Shown: piece by piece, positions 1 to 8,012 of the stretch
Layout of the letters: each line of letters opens with the position of its first letter
How positions within the stretch are numbered: position 1 is the first letter of the stretch
The notes under the pieces: generated by a model
Seen by the model: the letters and a program-made list of their open reading frames with translations, nothing else
What the model was told of the DNA's origin: nothing
Databases searched by the model: none
Program-made: the position numbers and the translations under genes
From: Desulfovibrio sp. Fe33
GTDB taxonomy: Bacteria; Desulfobacterota; Desulfovibrionia; Desulfovibrionales; Desulfovibrionaceae
NCBI RefSeq assembly: GCF_028532725.1
Contig: NZ_JAQKGU010000012.1
Coordinates: 1-64,000, forward strand
Direction: 5' to 3'
Length of the DNA: 64,000 nucleotides

Positions 1-44
1 ACCTCTTTCCAGGGCATGTGCACCTCCAGGCTTCCATGCCCAAA

Positions 45-91
45 GTGTTACCCATGTTCCCGGACTAATGTGTTACCTATGTACCCGGACT
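45..91. repeat. Two 22-base direct repeats, possible insertion-sequence end
   Basis: Two copies of a 22-base unit (45-66 and 70-91) differ at only two positions; each contains the core GTTACC-ATGT-CCCGGAC. Multiple short direct repeats of this kind occur at the ends of IS21-type insertion sequences, so the window may begin just outside such an element. No transposase is present in the window, so the IS assignment is inference. Confidence 0.4.
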
Positions 92-106
92 GTACCGTTC
101 TTTCCT

Positions 107-164
107 CCCCTTCCCCCGGACCCCCATCCCCTTCTTTTCCCAAACTTTTTATTGCCGCTTCGCG
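107..164 (+). repeat. Dispersed intergenic repeat, copy 1 (partial)
   Basis: Shares CCCCCGGACCCCCATCCC, a CTTTTCC-like block, AAACTTTTT and CCGCTTCGCGG, in the same order, with the right half of the copy at 57411-57532. The hairpin half is missing. No gene was recognised between position 1 and the glnN terminator at 334. Confidence 0.6.
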
Positions 165-333
165 GACTTTGCACGCCCGGCCGTCCGCACCTCACCCACG
201 CGCCACCCTCTTTTTCCCACCTTTGGAGCAATTCGTGGGCAAAGCCCTCTCGAAAGAGACTCTCCCTCCCCTGCAGCAATCCACTTCCCCCCTTCGGAAA
301 ATGTGCAGATGGCCCGCTCTCGAAAGCCGCGCC

Positions 334-400
334 GCGTCACAGAACACGAAAAAAGAGGGCTCCGGTTTCCCGGAGCCCCTTTTTTCGTGTTCTGTGACGC
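334..400 (-). terminator. Terminator of glnN
   Basis: Nearly perfect long inverted repeat (arms 334-366 and 368-400). Its GC core GGCTCCGG is flanked by A and T runs, so it can end transcription in either direction. It lies five bases beyond the glnN stop codon. Confidence 0.85.
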
Positions 401-405
401 GCTTA

Positions 406-2589
406 CTACTTAATGAAGAGCATTTCCTGGTAGCTGGGCAGCGGCCAGAGATCGTCGGCGACGATGCCCTCGAGGCTGTCGGCCACTTCGCGGACGGCGA
501 GCATGGCGGGCAGGGTCTTGGTGACCTTGTACTTGGCGTCCTCTTCAGGGGAATCGAACTCATCCTTGGCGATGATCGAGTCCAGGGCCAGGATGTTCTG
601 CTGGAGGTCACGCAGCTTGTCGGTGACTTCCTGGAGCAGGATGGTACGGGGCTCGATGCCTGCGGCCTTGATGGAGGCGGCGACCTGGGCCAGTTCGCCC
701 TGGTAGCGGATGGCGGCGGGCAGGATGATGGTCTTGGCAATCTTCACGACCAGCAGCGACTCGGTGACGATGTGCTGGTTGTACTGTTCATGGTAGATTT
801 CGTAGCGGGAGTGCAGCTCATCCTTGGACAGGACGCCGTACTTCTCGAAGACCTCGATCACGTCCTTCCCGATCATGGCGGGCAGCGCGTCCGGGGTGGT
901 CTTCAGGTTGGGCAGGCCACGCTTGGCCGCTTCCTTCTGCCAGGCGTCGGCGTAGCCGTCGCCGTTGAAGATCACGTGGCCGTGCTTCTTCATGATGTCC
1001 TGGAGGACTTTCTGGCAAGCGGCCTTCAGACCGGCCTTCTTGCCGCCGGTGATCTTGAGGATCTCTTCGGTGACGAAGTCCAGGGAGTCGGCCATGATGG
1101 TGTTCAGGGCAACCTGAGCGCCGGCGATGGACTGGTTGGAGCCGACCGCGCGGAACTCGAAGCGGTTGCCGGTGAAGGCGAACGGGGAGGTACGGTTGCG
1201 GTCGCCGGAATCCATGGGCAGCGGGGGCAGGGTGTCGACGCCCACCTCAAGGCAGCCCTTGGACTTGCAGCCCTTGAGGTCGCCCAGTTCGATCTGGTTG
1301 AAGATCTCGGCAAGCTCGTCGCCCAGGAAGACGGAGATGATGGCCGGAGGCGCTTCGTTGGCGCCCAGGCGATGGTCGTTGCCTGCGGAGGCGACCACGC
1401 CGCGCAGCAGCTTGGAGAATTTCTCGACGGCGCGGATGGTGGCCGCGGTGACCGCCAGGAACTGCATGTTCTCATGCGGGGTCTTGCCCGGAGCGTACAG
1501 GGAGCCCTGGGTGGCGGTCGAGATGGAGTAGTTCAGGTGCTTGCCGGAACCGTTGATGCCGGCGAAGGGCTTCTCGTGCAGGAGGCAGGCCATGCCGTGC
1601 TTCTTGGCCACGGACTTCAGGGTGGTCATGACCATCTGGTTGTGGTCGGTGGCCAGGTTGGACTGCTCGTAGACCGGAGCGATCTCGAACTGGCCGGGAG
1701 CGACTTCGTTGTGGCGGGTCTTGACCGGCACGCCCAGCTTGTACAGCTCACGCTCGACCTCCATCATGAAGGAGAGCACGCGGCGAGGAATGGCGCCGAA
1801 GTAGTGGTCGTCCAGCTCCTGGCCCTTGGAGGGCTTGGCGCCGAACAGGGTCCGTCCGCAGACCATCAGGTCGGGACGGGCGAAGAAAAAGTTGCGATCC
1901 AGCAGGAAGTATTCCTGCTCGGGACCGGCGTTGGACACGACCATGGAGCCGTCGTCGGTGCCGAAGACCTTGAGGAAACGACGACCGGCCTTGTTCAGGG
2001 CCTGGTTGGAACGCAGCAGCGGGGTCTTCTTGTCCAGGGCGTGTCCCTTCCAGGAGACGAACGCGGTGGGGATGCACAGGAAGGTGCCGTTGGTGTTCTC
2101 AAGGATGTAGGCAGGGTTGGTCACGTCCCAGGCGGTGTAGCCGCGGGCCTCGAAGGTGGCGCGCAGGCCGCCGGACGGGAAGGAGGAAGCGTCGGGCTCG
2201 CCCTGGATCAGCAGCTTGCCGTCGAATTCGGCGATGGCGCCGCCCTCGCCGTCGGGGTTCAGGAAGCCGTCATGCTTCTCGGCGGTCAGGCCGGTCAGGG
2301 GGTAGAATACGTGAGTGTAATGGGTTGCGCCCTTGGACATGGCCCATTCCTTCATGGCGGCGGCAACGGGACCGGCCACGGAGGGGTCCAGCTTCTCGCC
2401 GGTCATCTTGGTATTCATCAGGGACTTGTAGACTTCCTTGGGCAACATCCCCTTCATGACCTTGTCGCTGAAGACGTTGGAACCAAAGATCTCGGCCGGA
2501 GAGGTCTCCGCGAAATTCAGAGGCTCGATGCTGGGTTTGTAGTTGGTCACCGCATTGATCGCGTTCTGACGAGTCTGATATCCGCTCAT
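406..2589 (-). CDS. glnN: Glutamine synthetase type III (GlnN)
   Basis: Cytoplasmic ATP-dependent ligase making glutamine from glutamate and ammonium. The 727 residues match the roughly 700-730 aa of the type III family, far longer than the ~470 aa GlnA. Family signatures are visible: [10 protein letters not shown] in the middle of the protein, then [14 protein letters not shown], then [15 protein letters not shown], which supply catalytic Glu/His residues and the nucleotide loop. The ATG is preceded by GAAGGAGC at good spacing. The gene is monocistronic, with a strong terminator downstream and about 400 bases of leader and promoter DNA upstream holding a possible sigma-54 element. That would suit nitrogen control but is inference. 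No GlnA-type enzyme is in the window. Confidence 0.96.
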   Translation of the reverse strand: MSGYQTRQNAINAVTNYKPSIEPLNFAETSPAEIFGSNVFSDKVMKGMLPKEVYKSLMNTKMTGEKLDPSVAGPVAAAMKEWAMSKGATHYTHVFYPLTGLTAEKHDGFLNPDGEGGAIAEFDGKLLIQGEPDASSFPSGGLRATFEARGYTAWDVTNPAYILENTNGTFLCIPTAFVSWKGHALDKKTPLLRSNQALNKAGRRFLKVFGTDDGSMVVSNAGPEQEYFLLDRNFFFARPDLMVCGRTLFGAKPSKGQELDDHYFGAIPRRVLSFMMEVERELYKLGVPVKTRHNEVAPGQFEIAPVYEQSNLATDHNQMVMTTLKSVAKKHGMACLLHEKPFAGINGSGKHLNYSISTATQGSLYAPGKTPHENMQFLAVTAATIRAVEKFSKLLRGVVASAGNDHRLGANEAPPAIISVFLGDELAEIFNQIELGDLKGCKSKGCLEVGVDTLPPLPMDSGDRNRTSPFAFTGNRFEFRAVGSNQSIAGAQVALNTIMADSLDFVTEEILKITGGKKAGLKAACQKVLQDIMKKHGHVIFNGDGYADAWQKEAAKRGLPNLKTTPDALPAMIGKDVIEVFEKYGVLSKDELHSRYEIYHEQYNQHIVTESLLVVKIAKTIILPAAIRYQGELAQVAASIKAAGIEPRTILLQEVTDKLRDLQQNILALDSIIAKDEFDSPEEDAKYKVTKTLPAMLAVREVADSLEGIVADDLWPLPSYQEMLFIK

Positions 2590-2995
2590 GTAATGCTCCT
2601 TCAGGCAATTGGATGTGGGTTTTCCGGCGTCCGGCCGGCCAAAGGGCGCCTGACCCTTGTTGTCTAGACGCCCTCTGTACCAAGTTGTATGCCAAACAGG
2701 GAAAAGGTCGTATATTCAACAAGATGCGTCGATTCAAATTTTCAGCCGACCGGGAATTACTACGAAAATGTAGTTTTTCGCCCCTTTTTCGGCCTTCCTG
2801 TATAACAAATTTGCAAAAAAAATTCCGTTTTCACACAACACTGCAATTTAGCAGGGGAAGTCTGTTACGGAATTGGCAAGCGAAAAAGGCCGTAACCCCG
2901 GGTATTTTGGAAGGCGCGAACGGTCTTTCCCGAGCCGCCGAAAGGAAAGCACAAAAATGGCATTATCGGCCGTTTTGCGTGTAACCGAAGACGGG
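2590..2995. other. Intergenic region upstream of glnN
   Basis: No gene recognised. The AT-rich stretch 2700-2860 presumably holds the glnN promoter on the minus strand. An inverted repeat GTTACGG (2864-2870) / CCGTAAC (2890-2896) lies about 80 bases upstream of the start site implied by the candidate sigma-54 element at 2812-2827 and could be an activator site. A clear terminator for the pseudouridine synthase gene was not found. Confidence 0.5.
2812..2827 (-). promoter_or_regulatory. Possible sigma-54 promoter for glnN
   Basis: On the minus strand CGGAAT, five Ts and TTGCA place GG and GC at exactly the -24/-12 distance. The -12 half fits the consensus TTGCA well; the -24 half has three mismatches to TGGCAC. 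The predicted start lies about 210 bases before the ATG. Because the spacer is a T-run, the match could be chance. Confidence 0.28.
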
Positions 2996-3640
2996 TCAAA
3001 ACGGAGCCGGGGAGACAAATTCGAGGGGGACGCGGGTGACGGGATGGCGGAACCGCAGAAGCGAGGCATGGAGTTTGAGCTGTCCGGGGCCCGTGCCGGT
3101 GCCGTAGAGGCGGTCTCCGACGATGGGGAAACCCAGCCCCTTCTTGTGAGCCGAATGCAGCCGGAGCTGGTGGGTCCTGCCGGTATGGGGCATGAACTCG
3201 ACGCGGGTGCGGCCGTTTTCGACGCCGAGGCTGCGCCAGCGGGTCACGGCGGGCTTGCCGTTCACCGGATCATAGACCTGATAGGGGCGGTTGTCCGGGT
3301 CCAAACGGAACTTGAGCTCGATGATCCCGCCCGATTCCCTGACGACGCCGTCGATGAGGGCGATATACCGCTTGCCCACCAGCCGGTCCATGAACTGCAT
3401 GGACAAGTCGCGGTGGGCCTCCGCTGTCAGGGCCAGGGCCAGCAGGCCGGAAGTGTCCTGGTCCAGGCGGTGGACCGAGGGCTGGTCGATGCATTCGGGC
3501 CGCATGGCCTTGAGCCGGGTTGCGACGCTGTCCTGGTTGGCCTCGCCCTTTCCGGGAACGGAAAGCAGGCCGGACGGCTTGTCGACGACCACCACGGCGT
3601 CGTCCTCGAATACGATGTTCAATCCTTCCGACGTGGTCAT
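2996..3640 (-). CDS. RluA-family pseudouridine synthase, catalytic subunit
   Basis: Converts specific uridines in structured RNA to pseudouridine. At 214 aa it is the size of E. coli RluA (219 aa). It has the family blocks DKPSGLLSVPG near residue 25, VHRLDQDTSGLL with the catalytic Asp near residue 60, and HTGRTHQLRLH in the C-terminal half. There is no S4 domain. I chose the ATG at 3640: GGAGG sits four bases upstream, and the start overlaps the stop of the preceding gene as ATGA, so translation is coupled. That preceding gene encodes what looks like the N-terminal domain found fused to long RluA-type enzymes elsewhere. Likely targets are the tRNA-32 and 23S-746 positions (family knowledge). 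Confidence 0.88.
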   Translation of the reverse strand: MTTSEGLNIVFEDDAVVVVDKPSGLLSVPGKGEANQDSVATRLKAMRPECIDQPSVHRLDQDTSGLLALALTAEAHRDLSMQFMDRLVGKRYIALIDGVVRESGGIIELKFRLDPDNRPYQVYDPVNGKPAVTRWRSLGVENGRTRVEFMPHTGRTHQLRLHSAHKKGLGFPIVGDRLYGTGTGPGQLKLHASLLRFRHPVTRVPLEFVSPAPF

Positions 3641-4413
3641 GCATCCTCCAGACCGCAGAGCATGAAGCCGAAGATACGGCCGCACTTGTCCAGGCAGGAC
3701 GTGTAGAATTGGCCGTGCTCCTTTGAACCCGACCTATTCGTCCTGCCGAAATAGAATTCCGCCAGCCCCAGCGGCGTCAGGCCGTTGAGGGCGGCCCAGC
3801 CGAGCAGCTTGGGCGCACAGCAGTCGCCCGTGCCCGTGGGCGGATTGCCTGCCGGGAACACCGCCTGCGGCAACGGAACGGTTTCGCCCCGGAAGTTGGG
3901 CAGCCGGTACATGGCGTGTATCTCCCGCATGAGAGCGGCCGAAGCCTTCCTGCGCCGGTAGATGAGCAGGTCGCGGGCGGGCGACCCCTGAGGCAGCCCG
4001 ACGATTTCCCTGCCCATGGCCTTGATCCGCTGCTCCGGTTCGAAGGTGTCGCGCCGGAACCGGACCGTGTCCAGCAACGGCGGGACCCATCCGTCCACTT
4101 CCCATACTGAGTTGTATTGGCCGGAGAAGGCCTTGAGGACGAAGGTCGCGCCCGAGTCGTCACGGGCGGCAAGCACGCCGAACATCTGTCCGCCCGCCTC
4201 GCCGTGGAGGTACTCCGTGGAGAACCTCGGGTCGGGCTCGGGCGCGTCGAAATCGATGCGCCCTTCCCGCTCCATCCGCTCGAACAGGGCGAGCGCGGGG
4301 CCGCGCGCGGGCCCGAACGGCAGGACATGCTCCCTGCCGCAGCGGGCGCACCCGCCCCGGCAGGCGACTGCGGAGTCGAATTCCCCGGTGAAACGGATGG
4401 GTGTGGGTTTCAT
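3637..4413 (-). CDS. Detached N-terminal domain of long RluA-type pseudouridine synthases
   Basis: The 258 aa protein has no catalytic HRLD motif. Its C-terminal third carries TGTGDCCAPKLL, LAEFYFG, FYTSCLDKC and GFMLCGLE. I recognise these as the N-terminal extension of long (~550 aa) RluA-like synthases of gamma-proteobacteria, where the catalytic domain follows directly. Here the two parts are separate genes overlapping by four bases. Cys pairs (CRGGCARCG near residue 18, DCC, CLDKC) suggest a metal site, not proven. Start: the ATG at 4413 lies four bases past the greA terminator T-run and lacks a clear ribosome-binding site; an upstream ATG at 4461 lies inside the terminator region. RNA binding is inference. 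Confidence 0.65.
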   Translation of the reverse strand: MKPTPIRFTGEFDSAVACRGGCARCGREHVLPFGPARGPALALFERMEREGRIDFDAPEPDPRFSTEYLHGEAGGQMFGVLAARDDSGATFVLKAFSGQYNSVWEVDGWVPPLLDTVRFRRDTFEPEQRIKAMGREIVGLPQGSPARDLLIYRRRKASAALMREIHAMYRLPNFRGETVPLPQAVFPAGNPPTGTGDCCAPKLLGWAALNGLTPLGLAEFYFGRTNRSGSKEHGQFYTSCLDKCGRIFGFMLCGLEDA

Positions 4414-4416
4414 TAT

Positions 4417-4450
4417 AAATAAAAGCCCCGTCGCCGGAAGACGACGGGGC
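4417..4450 (-). terminator. Terminator of greA
   Basis: Nine-pair GC stem (GCCCCGTCG, 4425-4433, with its complement at 4442-4450), an 8-base loop, then TTTTATTT on the minus strand. It stands between greA and the downstream gene, whose start codon follows almost at once. Read-through would be needed unless that gene has its own promoter. Confidence 0.8.
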
Positions 4451-4476
4451 GGGTCATGCAAGATGCGGCTTTCGCA

Positions 4477-4971
4477 CTATCTGAGGTTCAGTCCGGCCGC
4501 GCCGAGGAACTCAACGGAAACGATTTCGTATTCAATGCGGCCGCGGGGGGCGTCCACGATGATCTCGTCACCCTCCTCTTTGCCCAGAAGGGCCTGTCCC
4601 ATGGGAGAGAGCACGGAGATGGAGCCCTTCTTGTGATCCGCGTCGTCGGGGCCGAGCAGAGTAAAGATGCGCCGCTCCTCGGTATCGATATCCTCCACCT
4701 CAACGGTGGCGCCGAAGATGGCCCGTTCGCCGGAGAGAGAATCCAGATCGAGGACGTCGAACAACGGCATACGGGAATTGATGTAGCTGATACGGGCTTC
4801 CAACATCCCCTGCCGCTCACGGGCGGCATCGTACCCCGCGTTCTCGGAGAGGTCCCCCTCCGCACGAGCTTCCGCGATGGCCTGGATGATTGCCGGACGC
4901 TGGGCCTTGAGGTCCTCAAGCTCCTTGGTGATCTTTTCAAACCCTTGCTTAGAAATGGGAACGCGATCCAT
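4477..4971 (-). CDS. greA: Transcription elongation factor GreA
   Basis: Binds the RNA polymerase secondary channel and stimulates cleavage of backtracked transcripts. The 164 aa comprise an N-terminal coiled coil (about 1-78) with the acidic tip EGDLSENAGYDAARERQ, whose Asp/Glu position catalytic magnesium, followed by the C-terminal FKBP-like domain (GATVEVED, SPMGQALLGKEEGDE, YEIVSVE). The ATG at 4971 has AGAGAGG about nine bases upstream; in-frame codons extending to 5115 are not family-like. A sigma-70 promoter is visible about 110 bases upstream and a hairpin terminator follows. Confidence 0.96.
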   Translation of the reverse strand: MDRVPISKQGFEKITKELEDLKAQRPAIIQAIAEARAEGDLSENAGYDAARERQGMLEARISYINSRMPLFDVLDLDSLSGERAIFGATVEVEDIDTEERRIFTLLGPDDADHKKGSISVLSPMGQALLGKEEGDEIIVDAPRGRIEYEIVSVEFLGAAGLNLR

Positions 4972-5086
4972 GGTCAAAAACCTCTCTAAAGTGATTTCGT
5001 CGCCGGGTAACAAAAAAGATACAGGCCGCGCGGCATTCCTTAAAAAGCTACGCGGCTGCATATGCGTCATCCAGCTGACTGTCGGC

Positions 5087-5115
5087 AACATAGGACATAC
5101 TATCGCCGGGGTCAA
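5087..5115 (-). promoter_or_regulatory. Sigma-70 promoter of greA
   Basis: On the minus strand TTGACC (5110-5115), a 17-base spacer and TATGTT (5087-5092). The predicted start is near 5080, giving a leader of about 110 bases. The rest of the greA/transporter intergenic region (4972-5355) holds no recognised gene. Confidence 0.6.
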
Positions 5116-5230
5116 GCTAATCCGGACGCTTTCCCCCCGAACGGGAGCTTTCGGAGCGCATTATCATATTATTTGTACAAACAGTAAGCTGTTGACACGA
5201 CCCCGGCTTCTAATCCAAGAATAGACTTTT

Positions 5231-5272
5231 GCGGGAGTGTCGGCTACACCGTTCCCGCCGCTTTTTTGCGGG
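5231..5272 (+). promoter_or_regulatory. Terminator-like hairpin in transporter leader, possible attenuator
   Basis: GCGGGA-GTGT (5231-5240) can pair with ACAC-cgt-TCCCGC (5246-5258), followed by CGCTTTTTT, a standard intrinsic terminator. The right arm CCCGC (5254-5258) can instead pair with GCGGG (5268-5272) across the T-run, an alternative that would break the terminator. A TTGACA at 5192-5197 lies upstream but has no good -10. It is about 85 bases before the substrate-binding-protein start. No known riboswitch was recognised. Confidence 0.45.
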
Positions 5273-5355
5273 CCCCGTCCGGGACCGCGACACAACAACA
5301 GCCCGCAGCATTCGCCGCGCACCGTCACGGGCGGGCATCGAACATGGAGGAGAGG

Positions 5356-6531
5356 ATGAAACGTTTCACCATGCTGCTGGCCCTGGCCGCGAGCGCGCTT
5401 TTGCTCATGTCCGGGCTGGCTTTCGCCAAGGATTTCACCATCGGCCTGATCCTGGTCGGCCCCTATAACGACAAGGGCTACAGCCAGGCGCAGTACGAGG
5501 GCGGCAAGTACGTCGAAGCCCACATGGACGGCGCCAAGCTGATCTACCTCGACAAGGTCAACCCGGCGGACCGCCCCGGCCTGACCATCCCGCAGGTCGT
5601 CGACGACCTGATTGAAAAGGGCGCGGACCTGATTATCGCCGGTTCCGACGACATGAAGGACGGCATCCTGGAAGCCGCCTCCATGCACCCCGACAAGATT
5701 TTCGTGCACGCCTCCGGCGACTCCGCATGGTCCGGCAAGGCTCCGGCCAACCTGGGCAACCTGTTCGCCAAGATGATCTACTCCAAGATGCTCGCCGGAT
5801 TCACCGCCGCCATGACCACCCAGACCGGCAAGATCGGCGTGGTCGGCCCGCTCATCAACGAGGAGACCCGCCGCCTGATGTCCGCCGCCTACCTGGGCGC
5901 GCGCTACGCCTGGACCGAAGTGCGCGGCATGGACGCCAAGGACCTGACCTTCAACGTCAAGTGGATCGGCTTCTGGTTCAACATCCCCGGCGTGACCGCC
6001 GACCCGACCCAGGTGGCCGGTTCCTTCTATGATTCCGGTTACGACGTGGTCATCTCCGGCATCGATACCCCGGACAACGTCATCGTCGCCAAGCAGCGCG
6101 CCGACGCGGGCAAGAAGGTCTGGGCCCTGCCCTACGACTACGAGAAGGCCTGCGAAGGCCAGGGCGATATCTGCCTCGGCGTCCCCTACTTCAACTGGGG
6201 TCCCGGCTTCCTGCGCCTGGCCAAGACCGTGGCCGCCGGCACCTACAAGCCCGGCTTCGAGTGGGAAGCTCCCTACTGGGCCGACTACAACAACCACGAC
6301 AAGTCCCCGGTGGGCTTCATGGCCGGTCCCGGCGTCACCCCCGAGGTCAAGGCCGCGCTCGACAAGTTCATCGCCAAGATGGGTTCCGGCGAGCTGAACC
6401 TGTTCACCGGCCCGCTCAACTACCAGGACGGCTCTCCGTTCCTGAAAGCCGGAGAGACGGCCACCGACAAGCAGATCTGGTACATGGAACAACTGCTTGA
6501 AGGCATGGAAGGCCTGTCCTCCCCCGAATAG
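5356..6531 (+). CDS. BMP-family ABC transporter substrate-binding protein
   Basis: Periplasmic receptor of the basic membrane protein (PnrA/BmpA) family, which binds purine nucleosides or related ligands. The 391 aa start with a Sec signal peptide (cleavage after GLAFA, residue 24) and no lipobox Cys, so it is probably soluble. Family features follow: IGLILVGPYNDKGYSQ after the signal, IIAGSDDMKDGILEAA, and a long stretch around VVISGIDTPDNVIVAKQ. Start: the ATG at 5356 has GGAGGAGAGG immediately upstream, much stronger than earlier starts. First gene of a four-gene ABC operon; the ATPase starts two bases after its stop. Ligand unknown; nucleoside is the family expectation. Confidence 0.9.
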   Translation: MKRFTMLLALAASALLLMSGLAFAKDFTIGLILVGPYNDKGYSQAQYEGGKYVEAHMDGAKLIYLDKVNPADRPGLTIPQVVDDLIEKGADLIIAGSDDMKDGILEAASMHPDKIFVHASGDSAWSGKAPANLGNLFAKMIYSKMLAGFTAAMTTQTGKIGVVGPLINEETRRLMSAAYLGARYAWTEVRGMDAKDLTFNVKWIGFWFNIPGVTADPTQVAGSFYDSGYDVVISGIDTPDNVIVAKQRADAGKKVWALPYDYEKACEGQGDICLGVPYFNWGPGFLRLAKTVAAGTYKPGFEWEAPYWADYNNHDKSPVGFMAGPGVTPEVKAALDKFIAKMGSGELNLFTGPLNYQDGSPFLKAGETATDKQIWYMEQLLEGMEGLSSPE

Positions 6532-6533
6532 GG

Positions 6534-8012
6534 ATGATCGTTCTCAACGACATACATAAACACTACGGCCGGGTTCGGGCCAACGACGGCATCAGCCTGA
6601 CCCTCGAACCCGGCCGTATCTACGCTCTCGTCGGCGAAAACGGCGCGGGCAAGTCCACGCTCATGCGCATCCTCGCGGGGCATACCCGGCCGACATCCGG
6701 CGAACTGGTCATCAACGAGGAATCCCTGAGCCACCTGACTCCGGCCCTGGCCCGCGAAAAGGGCGTCGGGATGCTCTACCAGGACCCGCTGGATTTTCCG
6801 GCCATGCCCGTTTGGGAGAACTTCCAGCTCGGCGCGCCCAAGCGCAGCAAACGGGAAGTGGTCGACATCATCGGCGAGCTCTCCTACCGCCTGGACGCCT
6901 GTTTCCTGCCCGACGAGCCGGTGTCCAGCCTGACCGTGGGCGAACGGCAGCTTCTCGAACTGCTGCGCCTGCTCGACCTCGGGGCCACCACCCTGATCCT
7001 GGACGAGCCCACCACCGGCATCACTCCCGAGCAGAAGCAGGATCTCTTCGACCTGCTCATGAAGCTGGCGCGCGAGGAGGGGCACACCATCGTCCTCGTC
7101 ACCCACAAGCTTTCCGAGGCCTTCGAGATGGCCGACTCCATCTTCGTCATGCGCCAGGGAGCCCTGGTCGGCACCCTTACTCCGCCCTATGGCGAGAAAG
7201 AGCTGGTCTCCCTCATGTTCGGCGAGGCCGCCGACGGCGAGGTGGAGCCCATGCCCGAGTTGCCCGCCGACACGGGCAAGCCCCGCCTGGACATGCACGA
7301 CGTGCTTTTCGCCGGTCCGAAGTATTCCATGGGCGGACTGAATTTCACCGCCAGACCGGGAGAATGCATCGGGCTGGCCGGGCTCGACGGCTCCGGCCAG
7401 GAACTGTTCCTGCGCGGCCTGTGCGGCCTGGACCGTATGCCCGGCGGCTCCTTCGATCTGGACGGCGTCAACCACGCCTCCAACAATTTTGCCGGACTGC
7501 GCAAGGCAGGAGTCCAGTTCGTGCCTGCCGACCGGCTCGCGCTCGCCCTGTTCCCCGACCTGAACCTCATGGAACACATCACCCTCGCCTTCCCGGACCG
7601 ACACGGCGACCTGACCGAATTCTACCGCTCCCAATGCGTGGACAAATTCAATCTCCAGGCCCACCCTGACACCCACGCGGCCGAACTGTCCGGCGGCAAC
7701 CAGCAGCGCCTCCTGCTCTCGCTCATTCCCGACGAGGCCAAGCTCCTGCTCATGGAACACCCCACGCGCGGCCTGGACGCGGGATCGGCCAGACAGGTCT
7801 GGAACCACCTGAAACGGCGCTGTGCCGAAGGGGCCACATTGATCTTTTTCTCACCGGACCTGGAGGAAGTGCTCGAACACAGCCATAGGGTCATCGTCTT
7901 CTACGACCGGACCATGGCCGCCGTGGTCGAAGGTGAGGACATCTCCATGGAAGTGGTCGGCGCCCTCATGGCGGGCAAGCGATACGACGAACTCAAGGAG
8001 GCCAAGGCATGA
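6534..8012 (+). CDS. ABC transporter ATPase, tandem nucleoside/sugar type
   Basis: Two fused nucleotide-binding domains (about 1-240 and 250-492), the arrangement of the RbsA/YufO class serving BMP-type importers. Domain 1 has Walker A GENGAGKST, signature-like SSLTVGER and Walker B LILDEPTTG. Domain 2 has a degenerate Walker A (GLDGSGQE), signature LSGGNQQRLLL and LLLMEHPTRGLD. Such asymmetry is normal in the class, with one composite catalytic site. Translation starts two bases after the receptor stop, and its TGA overlaps the next ATG. Confidence 0.93.
   Translation: MIVLNDIHKHYGRVRANDGISLTLEPGRIYALVGENGAGKSTLMRILAGHTRPTSGELVINEESLSHLTPALAREKGVGMLYQDPLDFPAMPVWENFQLGAPKRSKREVVDIIGELSYRLDACFLPDEPVSSLTVGERQLLELLRLLDLGATTLILDEPTTGITPEQKQDLFDLLMKLAREEGHTIVLVTHKLSEAFEMADSIFVMRQGALVGTLTPPYGEKELVSLMFGEAADGEVEPMPELPADTGKPRLDMHDVLFAGPKYSMGGLNFTARPGECIGLAGLDGSGQELFLRGLCGLDRMPGGSFDLDGVNHASNNFAGLRKAGVQFVPADRLALALFPDLNLMEHITLAFPDRHGDLTEFYRSQCVDKFNLQAHPDTHAAELSGGNQQRLLLSLIPDEAKLLLMEHPTRGLDAGSARQVWNHLKRRCAEGATLIFFSPDLEEVLEHSHRVIVFYDRTMAAVVEGEDISMEVVGALMAGKRYDELKEAKA

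Noticed and set aside
16-2667. Very long open frame antisense to glnN, and similar ones antisense to the dmsA, FAD/Fe-S dehydrogenase and por genes
   Set aside because: They are mirror frames caused by GC-rich third positions; their translations are low-complexity Gly/Val/Leu/His-rich text without motifs, opposite unmistakable genes.
3637-3640. Frameshift breaking a single RluA gene into two
   Set aside because: The junction is a clean ATGA overlap with GGAGG before the second start, typical of coupled genes rather than a disrupted one.
5231-5272. Possible preQ1 or purine riboswitch in the transporter leader
   Set aside because: The conserved aptamer bases of those classes are absent and the leader is short; kept only as a terminator-like hairpin.
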